Notes: a model not told the origin generated them from the sequence alone. 64,000 nucleotides of DNA from Fictibacillus arsenicus (GCF_001999465.1 NZ_MQMF01000001.1:1364001-1428000), one strand, 5' to 3'. Shown: positions 9,242 through 17,528, numbered from the stretch's first letter. Numbers and translations are program-made.

Positions 9242-10736
9242 GTTCTAAGCTGACGTTCCCAAACATATCAACAACTTGCTGCTGAACCGATTTGCTCTTT
9301 ACTTTGCCTAGTTCAAAGCTAAACGCATTTTTTAAATGCTGTTTCTCCGGTTCACTCATACTGTTCCAAAAAAGTGTTGCTTGAGAAAAGTGATCTTTAA
9401 AGCTTTCACTTCTGCTGCGCACCTTTCTGCCTTCTACTTTTTCTTGGTAATGTACATAGCCGCCTTCCTCTTCGGATGCTGGTGAAGGTGTATTAGCAGC
9501 CAAGGAGTTTTTGTGGTAGCTTACTTGCCCTCTATTAATGGTTTGACGTCCAAAGCCATCTCTTTGATTGTTATGAAACGGACAAACAGGACGGTTGATC
9601 GGAAGTTCATGAAAATTCGGACCGCCTAGTCGAAGTAATTGTGTATCTGTATAGGAGAATAAACGACCCTGAAGCAATGGATCATTTGAAAAATCGATAC
9701 CCGGCACTACATGACCAGGATGGAAAGCAACCTGTTCTGTTTCAGCAAAAACATTATCTACATTTCGGTTTAACGTCATCTTTCCAACGATTTTTACCGG
9801 AACATCTTCTTCCGGCCATAATTTTGTAGGATCAAGAATATCAAAATCGAACTTAAACTCATCCTCTTCTGCTATAATTTGAAGTCCTAATTCATACTCC
9901 GGATAATCACCATTTTCGATCGATTCCCAGAGGTCACGGCGATGGAAATCAGGATCCTTTCCTGAAATTTTTTGAGCTTCATCCCATACAAGAGAATGAG
10001 TGCCTAATACGGGCTTCCAATGAAACTTAACAAAATGAGCTTTTCCTTGATCGTTAACAAGGCGGAATGTATGTATACCGAATCCTTCCATCATACGGAA
10101 ACTTCTCGGAATAGCACGATCAGACATCGCCCACATAACCATATGTGCAGATTCCTGATTGTTCGCAACAAAGTCCCAGAACGTGTCGTGAGCGCTTGCT
10201 GCTTGCGGCATCTCATTATGCGGCTCAGGCTTCAAAGCATGAACCAAATCTGGAAACTTTATAGCATCCTGAATAAAAAAGACAGGGATATTATTGCCGA
10301 CTAAATCATAATTGCCTTCTTCTGTATAAAATTTTGTAGCGAAGCCGCGGGCATCACGCACTGTTTCAGCAGAGCCGCGTGACCCAGCAACAGTTGAAAA
10401 ACGTACAAAAGTTGGTGTCTTTTTTGAGGGATTCTGCAGAAAATCCGCCTTAGTAAATTCCTTCAAAGACTCATATAATTCGAATTCCCCATGTGCTGCA
10501 AAGCCCCGGGCATGTACGATTCTTTCCGGAATCCGCTCATGGTCAAAATGAGTCATTTTTTCCCGGAAGTGAAAATCCTCCATTAAAGTCGGTCCGCGCT
10601 CCCCCGCCTTGAGGGAATGCTCATCCTCTGAAACTTTGACCCCTTGATTTGTCGTTAGTTTCTTGCCTTCATCATCTACACGAAATTGTTCCAGTTGTTC
10701 GTCCTTACTGTTTGTGCTTTTGTTGTTTTCGCTCAT
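9147..10736 (-). CDS. katE: Catalase core, large-subunit (KatE-type), C-terminal domain frameshifted off
   Basis: This haem catalase decomposes hydrogen peroxide. The 529-residue frame keeps the full catalytic core: the distal His in [15 protein letters not shown], the Asn in [14 protein letters not shown], and the proximal haem-ligand Tyr in [15 protein letters not shown]. The last about 10 residues ([11 protein letters not shown]) are out-of-frame sequence caused by an extra base near 9180, so the protein stops before its DJ-1-like domain. The core may still be active; small-subunit catalases lack that domain. A candidate sigma-B promoter lies upstream, matching the general-stress control of katE in B. 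subtilis. Confidence 0.85.
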   Translation of the reverse strand: MSENNKSTNSKDEQLEQFRVDDEGKKLTTNQGVKVSEDEHSLKAGERGPTLMEDFHFREKMTHFDHERIPERIVHARGFAAHGEFELYESLKEFTKADFLQNPSKKTPTFVRFSTVAGSRGSAETVRDARGFATKFYTEEGNYDLVGNNIPVFFIQDAIKFPDLVHALKPEPHNEMPQAASAHDTFWDFVANNQESAHMVMWAMSDRAIPRSFRMMEGFGIHTFRLVNDQGKAHFVKFHWKPVLGTHSLVWDEAQKISGKDPDFHRRDLWESIENGDYPEYELGLQIIAEEDEFKFDFDILDPTKLWPEEDVPVKIVGKMTLNRNVDNVFAETEQVAFHPGHVVPGIDFSNDPLLQGRLFSYTDTQLLRLGGPNFHELPINRPVCPFHNNQRDGFGRQTINRGQVSYHKNSLAANTPSPASEEEGGYVHYQEKVEGRKVRSRSESFKDHFSQATLFWNSMSEPEKQHLKNAFSFELGKVKSKSVQQQVVDMFGNVSLELAATFAEAIGAESPSGKESEGYEIFPCVKPA

Positions 10737-10780
10737 TCAACTGTTCCTCTCTGTAGGTTTTTTAACTTCACTTAAGAACC

Positions 10781-10806
10781 CTTCCCTTCATAGACAGTTA
10801 ACAAAC
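10781..10806 (-). promoter_or_regulatory. Candidate sigma-B promoter of katE
   Basis: Minus strand GTTTGT, 14 nt, GGGAAG resembles the general-stress consensus (GTTTAA, 12-15 nt, GGGWAW). Two bases deviate. It is placed 45 nt upstream of the katE start. Confidence 0.4.
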
Positions 10807-10820
10807 TGAAATTTTTCGCA

Positions 10821-10854
10821 AAAAAAAGCGCAGCTATAAGCTCAGCTGCGCTTT
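10821..10854 (-). terminator. Terminator of the parMR-like operon
   Basis: On the minus strand AGCGCAGCT and AGCTGCGCT form a stem with a loop of about 8 nt, followed by TTTTTTT. Confidence 0.9.
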
Positions 10855-10857
10855 CCA

Positions 10858-11445
10858 CTACTTATTCATATGTGCGAGGAAATCTCCTAATAAATCTTCC
10901 ATTTCTTTTTCAGGATCTTCCGGTTCCTCTTTAGGTTTGTTTTCCTCTCGTTTAGCGTTATCCCAATCAAATTGAATTAAATCATCATCGTCAAAATCAT
11001 CAATTGTATCGAGATTAACTGGTGCATCATCATATACGTCTAATGTAACTTCATCATTCTGCTCTTCTTCTTGCAGATATAAAGCTTGATCAATATCTGT
11101 AGAATTGCTATTTAGCGCTGCGAGTAATGAAGCCGTTCTAACAGGATTAGAGATAAGCTGATACATAATATTGCCTAATAAGGCTTCAGAATGTTCATGC
11201 TTAAGCCAATCCCTTTGCATTTTACTAAGATTTTTTGGGAGCGGGATGGTGATTGTCTCTTTCTCTTTTTGAATGGTTTGTCCAACACCCTGCATGACGA
11301 ACTCTGAAATCCTGCTCGAAAAGTTGCGTCTTTCCGTCTCTTTAAGCTTTTGAAGCTGCTTTAAGACGTGATCAGGGGTATCAGAGGGTATACGAAAAGC
11401 GATCGTTTTACCTCTGGTTATTTCATTGGCAGCTTTTTTATCCAT
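10858..11445 (-). CDS. ParR-like DNA-binding adaptor of a ParM segregation system
   Basis: This 195-residue protein lies 13 bp downstream of the actin-like gene. Its N-terminal half (about residues 10-100) is basic with ribbon-helix-helix character: KTIAFRIPSDTPDHVLKQL followed by RRNFSSRISEFVMQGV. The C-terminal half is strikingly acidic (DDFDDDDLIQFDWDN, EEPEDPEKEMEDLLGDF). Small RHH proteins encoded after a ParM-type gene bind the centromere and attach it to the filament. I infer that role from order, size and charge pattern. The assignment rests on context more than on a diagnostic motif. Confidence 0.65.
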   Translation of the reverse strand: MDKKAANEITRGKTIAFRIPSDTPDHVLKQLQKLKETERRNFSSRISEFVMQGVGQTIQKEKETITIPLPKNLSKMQRDWLKHEHSEALLGNIMYQLISNPVRTASLLAALNSNSTDIDQALYLQEEEQNDEVTLDVYDDAPVNLDTIDDFDDDDLIQFDWDNAKREENKPKEEPEDPEKEMEDLLGDFLAHMNK

Positions 11446-11458
11446 TTCATCACCCTAC

Positions 11459-12643
11459 TTAAGCTTTAACGGCTTTTTTCTCTTTGTCCTCACTCTTTTG
11501 GTCTTTCGTCGTTCTCTTAAGGTGATCAGAAATCAGCTTATAATACGCATTTGCCATCATCCAGATGCTCTCTTTTTCATCCTCAAAAAAGTCGATGTTA
11601 TATCCATCAAGGTTATTATTAAGCGTCTTAATATAATCCTTTAGGACTGCAGAACCTCCGCCAACAAAGTAGCATATCTCAGTCTGAGAATTCTTTTGCC
11701 ACACATTGCGAAGAAGACGGTATTGCTTTTTAGCTAAGTCTACCAAAATACGGTCTGTAATATCGTGTACGCTTGTACGGCTTCCACGCACCATAATGTG
11801 GTTTCGGTTTGTCTTTTTCGTAATAATGTCAACGACATCACGTCGGCTGTCGAGTTCAACACCATGTTTTGAACGAATTTCTTCTCTGATTTGTTCTAAT
11901 GCTTCAGAAACTCCGAGGTTAAAGCCTTGTGCTTTGTCATCATCAACATTTCTATTTTTAATTACTGCAATATCTGTTGATAATCCGCCGATATCTTGAA
12001 TAAGAATAGGCTTGTCGATTAAATCCTTGTTAATGATGTTTAGATCGTTATCCATTACAAGGTTAATGAAAGCTGCAAATCCTTCTGGATACACCTTAAC
12101 TTCTTCAAACTTCAGATTTACTTTTAATCCTTGGTACTTTGGTGTAACTAAAAACTCTACTTGGTGAACAGAGCCTAACAACTTAGAGCGGTATCCAGCA
12201 TCTTTCCCTTCTTTTACTTCACGAAGAGGCAATCCTGTACCTAAGATGTAGCTTGTATCAAGTACATTATTGTTTTTAGTGAACGTTTTTGCATTTTCAT
12301 CTCTAACAGCGTCGAGGGCAAGAGCTGCAAAAAGCATGATTAATGTCTGATCTTCTTCAGACTTGCTGCTTCCTGGATCTAATTCTGTAGAGTTATCACT
12401 TTTAGCTGCCAATTCTCCTACACGGTATATTACGTTGTTTTCTTTAAGAGCAGGGGAGTGGACTTTAATATGTATTCCTTCTAAAGGATCTTTGCTGTCT
12501 AATTCTTCAATTCCGATAACAGGACGATCTTCAATATCTCTTGCGATAACGTTTGGTATGTTCAACTCATAATCTAATTTTCCAAATATCCCTTTTAATG
12601 AATCATTGCCTACATCAATTGCTGCAATTCTAGATTTACTCAC
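11459..12643 (-). CDS. ParM/StbA-type actin-like ATPase
   Basis: This 394-residue actin fold protein polymerises to push or pull DNA in plasmid segregation systems. Phosphate-1 motif: RIAAIDVGNDSLKGIFG at the N-terminus. Phosphate-2: ILIQDIGGLSTDIAVIKNR near residue 215. Adenosine motif: CYFVGGGSAVLKDYI near residue 330. The C-terminal tail is Lys/Glu rich. GTG at 12643 gives 9-nt spacing from AAAGGA; the ATG two codons earlier is too close to it. It is first gene of a two-gene operon with the ParR-like gene, directly downstream of the iteron array at 12747-12913. No transposase, integrase or replication gene adjoins it. Confidence 0.85.
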   Translation of the reverse strand: MSKSRIAAIDVGNDSLKGIFGKLDYELNIPNVIARDIEDRPVIGIEELDSKDPLEGIHIKVHSPALKENNVIYRVGELAAKSDNSTELDPGSSKSEEDQTLIMLFAALALDAVRDENAKTFTKNNNVLDTSYILGTGLPLREVKEGKDAGYRSKLLGSVHQVEFLVTPKYQGLKVNLKFEEVKVYPEGFAAFINLVMDNDLNIINKDLIDKPILIQDIGGLSTDIAVIKNRNVDDDKAQGFNLGVSEALEQIREEIRSKHGVELDSRRDVVDIITKKTNRNHIMVRGSRTSVHDITDRILVDLAKKQYRLLRNVWQKNSQTEICYFVGGGSAVLKDYIKTLNNNLDGYNIDFFEDEKESIWMMANAYYKLISDHLKRTTKDQKSEDKEKKAVKA

Positions 12644-12746
12644 GGGCATTCATCCTTTCTTCATTCAATTGTTATTTTGTTGCTATATTAATAGATTAGA
12701 ATGTATTGGCAAATTAAACAATGCCTATTTTTTCTTTTAACAAAAA

Positions 12747-12913
12747 TGTAAACATGCAAATATTGTTGTAAACACAAAGTTATTTCCCTTAAAAACCGCT
12801 ATACACCAACATGTAAACACTTTTGCAAACTTGCAAACTTCATTGCAAACAATTGCAAACATTTTTGTAAACATGCAAACTAATTTGTTTACATGTAAAC
12901 GTTTTTGTTTGCA
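12747..12913. repeat. Centromere-like iteron array (TGYAAAC), candidate parC
   Basis: Twelve perfect copies of TGYAAAC occur in 167 bp. Forward copies start at 12747, 12767, 12812, 12824, 12832, 12844, 12854, 12866, 12874 and 12894; inverted copies start at 12887 and 12907. One near copy, TGCAAAT, is at 12755. Start-to-start spacings alternate mainly between 8 and 12 bp, so units recur about every 20 bp, near two helical turns. Position just upstream of a parM-like gene matches centromeres of type II partition loci. It lies in the 361-bp gap between divergent genes; a possible minus-strand promoter (TTGCCA, 16 nt, TAATAT) lies beside it near 12685-12712. Confidence 0.75.
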
Positions 12914-13010
12914 AGCTCTCCCCTACCCTGGTTTTTCTTTTCTGATTACAAATTATTTGAACGGGAATCATTACTAAAGACAGTCTAAATGAAGCTGAGG
13001 TGATAAAAAA

Positions 13011-14561
13011 TTGATAGATTTAGATAAAAAACATGATCCTAAAAATAATGCATTGTTAATAAAGAAATATCATCATGAGGATTTTTCGTTAAAAGAAGCA
13101 TTATCGAATACGGAAACATTATTTGATGAAAGCAGCCACAATACGATAAGAAATGAACAAAATTCATCAATTTTTAATTGGATGAAATTAATTACAAAAA
13201 GAACTCTTGTGAAAAATATTGGCTACAAAAAGGTTTCAACAACTCAAATTTGCTGTGATTCAGACGAATCGATTTATCCAGAATGGAAAAGTGAGCTGGA
13301 TGACCAATATACGAAGCTATTTAAGGAAGTTAAAGAGGAAGTAAGCGTAAAAGACTATGGAGCAATTGGTGATGGTAAAGCAGATGATACAGAAGCTTTT
13401 AAAAAAGCGATAGGCAGAGGAAGAGTAATCGTACGCATTCCAGAAGGCACATATCTCACAAAAGGAATAAAATTGCCATCCTGGACATGCTTAATAGGAG
13501 AAGGAAAGGGAAAGTCTGTCTTAAAATTACATGATCAGTCACCTAAGAGTGACTGGCTTATTACAAATAAGACCCATTTTTGGGGAAACAGAAACATTTT
13601 AGTAAAAGGAATGAGCCTGGATTGGAACATTGAAAGACTTGGAGCTGCTGAAAAAACAAGCGCAGGAAACAACCGTTCCAGCTGCCTTACCTTTGCTAAC
13701 GTAAAATATGGCTGGATGCATGATATAGAAGCAATGAACCCTGGTCTTCATTGCTTCGATGTCTCATCCTCTGTCTATACCTATTTAGGTGATGGAACAC
13801 TTTCAAGAGGAGGAAGTCAGTATATATGGCTGGATAATCTTAACGGCTATGGTTTCGGCGATGATGGTATTACGACTCATCACTCCTCAAATATTTTTAT
13901 ATCTAACTCCCACATGTGTGATCCAAGCGGAAGATCACACAAAAAAGGTTTTTCCAACTCTAATGGAATCGAAATAGATGATGGATCCCAGAATGTTTGG
14001 CTTTTGAACAACTCTACCACGAGATGTTTTGGTGGACTGGAAATCAAAGCTCACCATAATGCTTCCGCTGCCTCCAACGTTCATATCGTTGGCCACTTGT
14101 CAGTAAATGACAATCGATCATATAATTTCAGACACATCGGCCACCATAAGGATGTGGATCCTGAATCGAAAACAGCTTTTCACATCTCTGCAACCAATAT
14201 CGTTGCTATTGCACCCATCTTTACTGATCTTTACAAGGGCTCAACACCACGAGGACTTGTCGTATCAGGATACAATCATGTATTGATTAATCATTTCACC
14301 CTTATTGGCGATCCTTTCTATGATTATAAGGAAAACCCTTTAATTGCTATACAATACCGCGCACGCAACGTCATGCTTCAGCATGTAACCATCAAAGACT
14401 TTAAAACAGCTGGATCTGCCGTTAAAGTGTATGGAGGCAGCCACCGCGCAGACGATGTAGTCGTTCAAAATATCAGCTGTGATAAGTACTTTACAACGCC
14501 TGTGGAAGTTGGAAAAGATGTGAAAAATGCTGTAATTGATAAAGTAAGAGTCTATGTATAA
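13011..14561 (+). CDS. Right-handed beta-helix (pectate lyase superfamily) protein
   Basis: This 516-residue protein has an unassigned polar N-terminal region (about residues 1-110, with no signal peptide). A pectate-lyase-superfamily start follows: VSVKDYGAIGDGKADDTEAF, then IPEGTYLTKGIKLPSWTCLIG. After that it is a long beta-helix with N-, G- and S-rich turns. Similar folds occur in polysaccharide-degrading enzymes and phage tail spikes. The start is TTG at 13011, with GAGGTGAT about 8 nt upstream. It is divergent from the parM-like gene across the iteron array. A glycan-binding or depolymerising role is inferred; how it would leave the cell is unclear. Confidence 0.7.
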   Translation: MIDLDKKHDPKNNALLIKKYHHEDFSLKEALSNTETLFDESSHNTIRNEQNSSIFNWMKLITKRTLVKNIGYKKVSTTQICCDSDESIYPEWKSELDDQYTKLFKEVKEEVSVKDYGAIGDGKADDTEAFKKAIGRGRVIVRIPEGTYLTKGIKLPSWTCLIGEGKGKSVLKLHDQSPKSDWLITNKTHFWGNRNILVKGMSLDWNIERLGAAEKTSAGNNRSSCLTFANVKYGWMHDIEAMNPGLHCFDVSSSVYTYLGDGTLSRGGSQYIWLDNLNGYGFGDDGITTHHSSNIFISNSHMCDPSGRSHKKGFSNSNGIEIDDGSQNVWLLNNSTTRCFGGLEIKAHHNASAASNVHIVGHLSVNDNRSYNFRHIGHHKDVDPESKTAFHISATNIVAIAPIFTDLYKGSTPRGLVVSGYNHVLINHFTLIGDPFYDYKENPLIAIQYRARNVMLQHVTIKDFKTAGSAVKVYGGSHRADDVVVQNISCDKYFTTPVEVGKDVKNAVIDKVRVYV

Positions 14562-14593
14562 AAAACTCCTGTCAGGTGACAGGAGTCTTTTTT
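14562..14593 (+). terminator. Terminator of the beta-helix gene
   Basis: ACTCCTGTCA and TGACAGGAGT form a hairpin with a 2-nt loop, followed by CTTTTTTT. Confidence 0.9.
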
Positions 14594-14599
14594 AAAATT

Positions 14600-15139
14600 T
14601 TATAAAACTTTTTCTAGCTGAATATCAAGCGGTTCCCTGCTCATTATTTTTTCGTTGATTTCAACAGCTTCTCGGCATCCCATCGCACTATAAAATCCTT
14701 GTGATGCAACCGATGGATGTGCTGCAATATAAAGCTTTGCTGCCCCAAGTCTCTTCCCTTCTTCACAGCATTTTTCAAATAGTTTTTTCCCAATCCCATA
14801 ACCCCGCAGCTCTGAAGAGATATGAATATATGGAAGCTCTATATATTCCACTTTTGATCCGAACATGCAGCTCTCTATATTTGCAAAACCAGCTAATATC
14901 TCACCCTCAAAAGCCCCTATCACTTTACCGCCTTCCCTGATGCAAGTACGCAAATCATGGATAACTAGAGCCTTTTTATCACCATCCCAATCATCAATAA
15001 AATGATCAGGCTTTAATTTGTATTGGTTATTTTCCTTAAATAAAACCTGATCGGTTACTTGATAACGATTAAAATTACTTAAAAAAGTGTCCTTAAGGTC
15101 CTCTAAACTTAACACTTTAATCATAATCTTGTTTTTCAT
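14600..15139 (-). CDS. GNAT family N-acetyltransferase
   Basis: This 179-residue protein has the acetyl-CoA binding motif A in HISSELRGYGIGKKLFEKC (the R/Q-x-x-G-x-G/A loop is RGYGIG) and a supporting GFYSAMGCREAVEI strand near the C-terminus. It is a cytosolic single-domain acetyltransferase; the acceptor is unknown. It lies only 15 bp downstream of the MutS2-like gene on the same strand, so it may be co-transcribed with it and share the attenuated promoter. The ribosome binding site before the ATG at 15139 is weak (GCGGGG). Confidence 0.8.
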   Translation of the reverse strand: MKNKIMIKVLSLEDLKDTFLSNFNRYQVTDQVLFKENNQYKLKPDHFIDDWDGDKKALVIHDLRTCIREGGKVIGAFEGEILAGFANIESCMFGSKVEYIELPYIHISSELRGYGIGKKLFEKCCEEGKRLGAAKLYIAAHPSVASQGFYSAMGCREAVEINEKIMSREPLDIQLEKVL

Positions 15140-15154
15140 GCATGATCCCCGCTT

Positions 15155-17113
15155 TTACATGTTCTCTTTATCAATAGTCAGACCATCGATATGACGCTTA
15201 TTCATTAGTTTATCTTTTTTGCGATTCTCTTTTGTTTCGAATACGATATCCATATCATAATTATCTGGATATAGCATCTCGCTTCGAATATGAAGTTTTA
15301 AGCGTTTTTTGTGTACGAGGTGTTTTGTTTCACCTGTAAGTACAACATACTCCCCTTGAGTATTCTCTAACTCGCATATGATTCCTGCTGTTTTTAAACT
15401 TGATGCATATACTCGGTCACCTATTTGATAGACCTCATCTTGTTCGTTTTGTATTGATGTTGGTTTTTCTTGTGGCTTCTTCTTCATTTTAGACTGGGCA
15501 TTTTCTCGCAATTTCTGAAGCGTATTATCCGTTGTTGTGGATAACATTTTCGTATTGGATTTATCCACATGTTGATAAACTTCTTCGGTATACGTAATCT
15601 CCTGTGCACGGTTAATAACTTCAGTGCTCATTCCTAATTTAAGCGCTATTGATAATGCCTGACTTTTACCTGCTTTTCCGATTATTAATCGATAAAGCGG
15701 CTGCAATGTTTCCAAATCAAACTCCATAGATCCGTTCTCGAATCCTTTTGTTACTTCTGCAAACTCTTTGATCTCGCTATAGTGAGTTGTTGCTAGAATC
15801 ATACTTCCCTGGCTGTACAGCTTCTCAAGAATCGCTACGGCAAGCCCCATTCCTTCTGCTGGGTCTGTTCCAGCTCCAAGCTCATCAAGAATAATTAAAT
15901 CTTGAGGTCCCGCTTCCTTCAATATAGAAATAATATTTGTTATATGTGAGGAAAAAGTACTTAATGATTGCTCAATACTTTGACCATCACCAATGTCTGC
16001 GAAGATCTGGCGAAATACTGTAAACTCACTTCCTTTGTCTACTGGAACATGAAGTCCAGACTGAACCATCGTGCTTAAAAGTCCAACAGTCTTAATCGCA
16101 ACGGTTTTTCCCCCAGTGTTCGGTCCTGTTATCACAAGTGCCTGATACGTTTCACCAAGAGAAAAATTTAACGGGACGCATTTTTCACCTAATAAAGGAT
16201 GTCTGCCGTTAACGATCTTAATCTTATAATGTTCATTAAGCTCAACATTTGCGGCATTTAGAAATTTGCTGTACTTTGCTTTAGCAAAGATGAAATCATA
16301 ATGGACCATGCCTTCAATGTTTATTCCCAGTTCACGTTCATATCCCGCAACCATGCCAGTTAATACACTTAACACTTTAGAGATTTCAATCTCCTCTTCT
16401 GCTCTTAGCATGCTAATTTCAGTCTGTAGTTTGCGGATATCGTTCGGTTCCATGAAAACGGTGCTGCCACTCGATGAACGATCAAGAATCTGTCCATCTA
16501 TATTTCTCTTAAATTTACTTTTTACCGGAATCACGTAACGTCCATCCCTCATAGAAATGATTTGATCCTGCATCATATCCCGGTAGGCTGCGGATTTTAA
16601 TATATTATCAAGCTTTGATTTAATTCTTTCTTCCATGACTGCAATCTTTTTTCTCGTCTTTAAAAGAGATTTACTGGCATGATCCTCCACTCTTCCATTT
16701 CGAATGCATCGGCAGATCTCATCCTTTAACTCTGGAAGATCCAACATAGAGTAGGCATAACTCGATACTGCAGGTGCCAGGAATTCTTTATCTTTCATGA
16801 ACTTTTGCATCCTGCTGACATTTTCAAGAAGGCCATACACTAATGTGAGTTGATCAGGCGACAGGTTTAATCCTTTGTTGGTGATTTCAAGTATATGCTC
16901 CAGCCCGTTCAAATTGGCTATCGGAACACTTACACTTTTTTCTAAAACAAGCCGGGCTTCAGTAGTGTCTGTCATCCAGGATTGAATGATGGGGAGGCTT
17001 GCTGAAGGTTCTTGCTTTTCAATCATTTGTTTTGTTACTTCATTAATAGCATAACCGCCTAAGATTTCTTTGATTTTTTTATATTCAAGCATATTTGTTG
17101 TTTGTGTATTCAA
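15155..17113 (-). CDS. MutS2-type ATPase paralogue lacking the Smr domain
   Basis: This 652-residue protein has the MutS2 plan: N-terminal core and clamp (about 1-300), ABC-type ATPase with Walker A ITGPNTGGKTVAIKT near residue 330, Walker B DLIILDELGAGTDP and the switch LATTHYSEIKEF. A Lys-rich linker follows, then a KOW-like segment (DEVYQIGDRVYASSLKTAG). It ends MNKRHIDGLTIDKENM, with no Smr domain; canonical Bacillus MutS2 is about 785 residues with one. In B. subtilis MutS2 acts on collided ribosomes. The start is TTG with GGAGG 8 nt upstream. The preceding leader looks like a ribosome-mediated attenuator, and an RlmN paralogue lies upstream. I infer an inducible ribosome-protection or rescue role. 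Confidence 0.8.
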   Translation of the reverse strand: MNTQTTNMLEYKKIKEILGGYAINEVTKQMIEKQEPSASLPIIQSWMTDTTEARLVLEKSVSVPIANLNGLEHILEITNKGLNLSPDQLTLVYGLLENVSRMQKFMKDKEFLAPAVSSYAYSMLDLPELKDEICRCIRNGRVEDHASKSLLKTRKKIAVMEERIKSKLDNILKSAAYRDMMQDQIISMRDGRYVIPVKSKFKRNIDGQILDRSSSGSTVFMEPNDIRKLQTEISMLRAEEEIEISKVLSVLTGMVAGYERELGINIEGMVHYDFIFAKAKYSKFLNAANVELNEHYKIKIVNGRHPLLGEKCVPLNFSLGETYQALVITGPNTGGKTVAIKTVGLLSTMVQSGLHVPVDKGSEFTVFRQIFADIGDGQSIEQSLSTFSSHITNIISILKEAGPQDLIILDELGAGTDPAEGMGLAVAILEKLYSQGSMILATTHYSEIKEFAEVTKGFENGSMEFDLETLQPLYRLIIGKAGKSQALSIALKLGMSTEVINRAQEITYTEEVYQHVDKSNTKMLSTTTDNTLQKLRENAQSKMKKKPQEKPTSIQNEQDEVYQIGDRVYASSLKTAGIICELENTQGEYVVLTGETKHLVHKKRLKLHIRSEMLYPDNYDMDIVFETKENRKKDKLMNKRHIDGLTIDKENM

Positions 17114-17219
17114 TGGAACTACCTCCGAATTTTTTTAGGGTAAAATATTTTAAAAAGGTGTACTCACCTAGTTGATTTTAGAATCCCCTCCTCCTAACAG
17201 AGGCCAGGAACTTGCCAAT

Positions 17220-17253
17220 AAAAAAAGACAGAAATGAACATGTCATTTCTGCC
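17220..17253 (-). terminator. Second leader terminator before the MutS2-like gene
   Basis: On the minus strand GGCAGAAATGA and TCATTTCTGTC pair across a 5-nt loop, followed by seven T. It lies between a promoter and the gene it drives, so it is a regulatory terminator. Confidence 0.85.
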
Positions 17254-17284
17254 TCATAGATAGACTTCACCCTGAAAAAATGCA

Positions 17285-17314
17285 TAAAAAAATCGGCTCT
17301 TAAGAAGAGTCCGG
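17285..17314 (-). terminator. First leader terminator (segments 3/4)
   Basis: On the minus strand CGG plus CTCTT pair with AAGAG plus CCG (one bulged A, loop CTT), followed by a run of seven T at 17286-17292. TTCTTAA in its 5' arm is complementary to segment 2 of the leader. Confidence 0.8.
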
Positions 17315-17363
17315 CAGCATCAAGGATTGTATATGATGGCTTGTATCTGACCGCTGTTCTTAA

Positions 17364-17438
17364 CTATTGGCGGCAACAAAAGAGCATAACAAATAAACGT
17401 GAAAAACGCTTAAATTTCTTTCGCTTGCCTTTATCCAA
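17364..17438 (-). CDS. Putative leader peptide 2 (24 aa, basic then hydrophobic)
   Basis: TTG-initiated frame MDKGKRKKFKRFSRLFVMLF ending CCRQ, in the same frame as leader ORF 1 and starting 6 nt after its stop, so it could be reached by reinitiation. Its stop codon TAG is the first three bases of segment 2, so a ribosome terminating here would cover that segment. It has no Shine-Dalgarno of its own. Coding is inferred from position. Confidence 0.4.
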   Translation of the reverse strand: MDKGKRKKFKRFSRLFVMLFCCRQ

Positions 17439-17444
17439 ATTGTT

Positions 17445-17468
17445 TTAGTTAAGAACGCTCACGCTCAC
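17445..17468 (-). CDS. Putative leader peptide 1 (7 codons)
   Basis: GTG AGC GTG AGC GTT CTT AAC TAA encodes MSVSVLN. AAAGGA lies 10 nt upstream, about 8 nt after the expected transcription start. The codons GTT CTT AAC TA are exactly segment 1 of the leader stem, so ribosome occupancy here directly controls RNA folding. An alternative overlapping frame from 17488 (MERMVCL) would need a start upstream of the predicted transcript end. Confidence 0.5.
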   Translation of the reverse strand: MSVSVLN

Positions 17469-17498
17469 AAACACACCATCCTTTCCATTGATACCTCC

Positions 17499-17528
17499 AT
17501 TATATGTAATTAATTTACAGAATGTCAA
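17499..17528 (-). promoter_or_regulatory. Strong sigma-A promoter of the attenuated leader
   Basis: TTGACA (17523-17528) and TATAAT (17499-17504), both perfect consensus, are separated by 18 nt. Transcription should start near 17492. Confidence 0.8.

Larger units (their letters stand above)
17220..17492 (-). promoter_or_regulatory. Leader RNA with ribosome-mediated attenuation architecture
   Basis: Four ordered segments are visible on the minus strand. Segment 1, GTTCTTAACTA (17446-17456), overlaps the last codons of leader ORF 1. Segment 2, TAGTTAAGAAC (17356-17366), is its exact complement. Segment 3 contains TTCTTAA within the first terminator (about 17300-17308) and can pair with TTAAGAA of segment 2. 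Segment 4 completes that terminator. A ribosome held on segment 1 would free segment 2 to pair with 3 and prevent termination. A further terminator follows. This gap (17114-17628) holds no other gene. Confidence 0.7.

Noticed and set aside
17220-17500. T-box or metabolite riboswitch upstream of the MutS2-like gene
   Set aside because: No T-box core sequence, tRNA-related gene or recognisable aptamer core. The overlapping leader ORFs explain the structure better.
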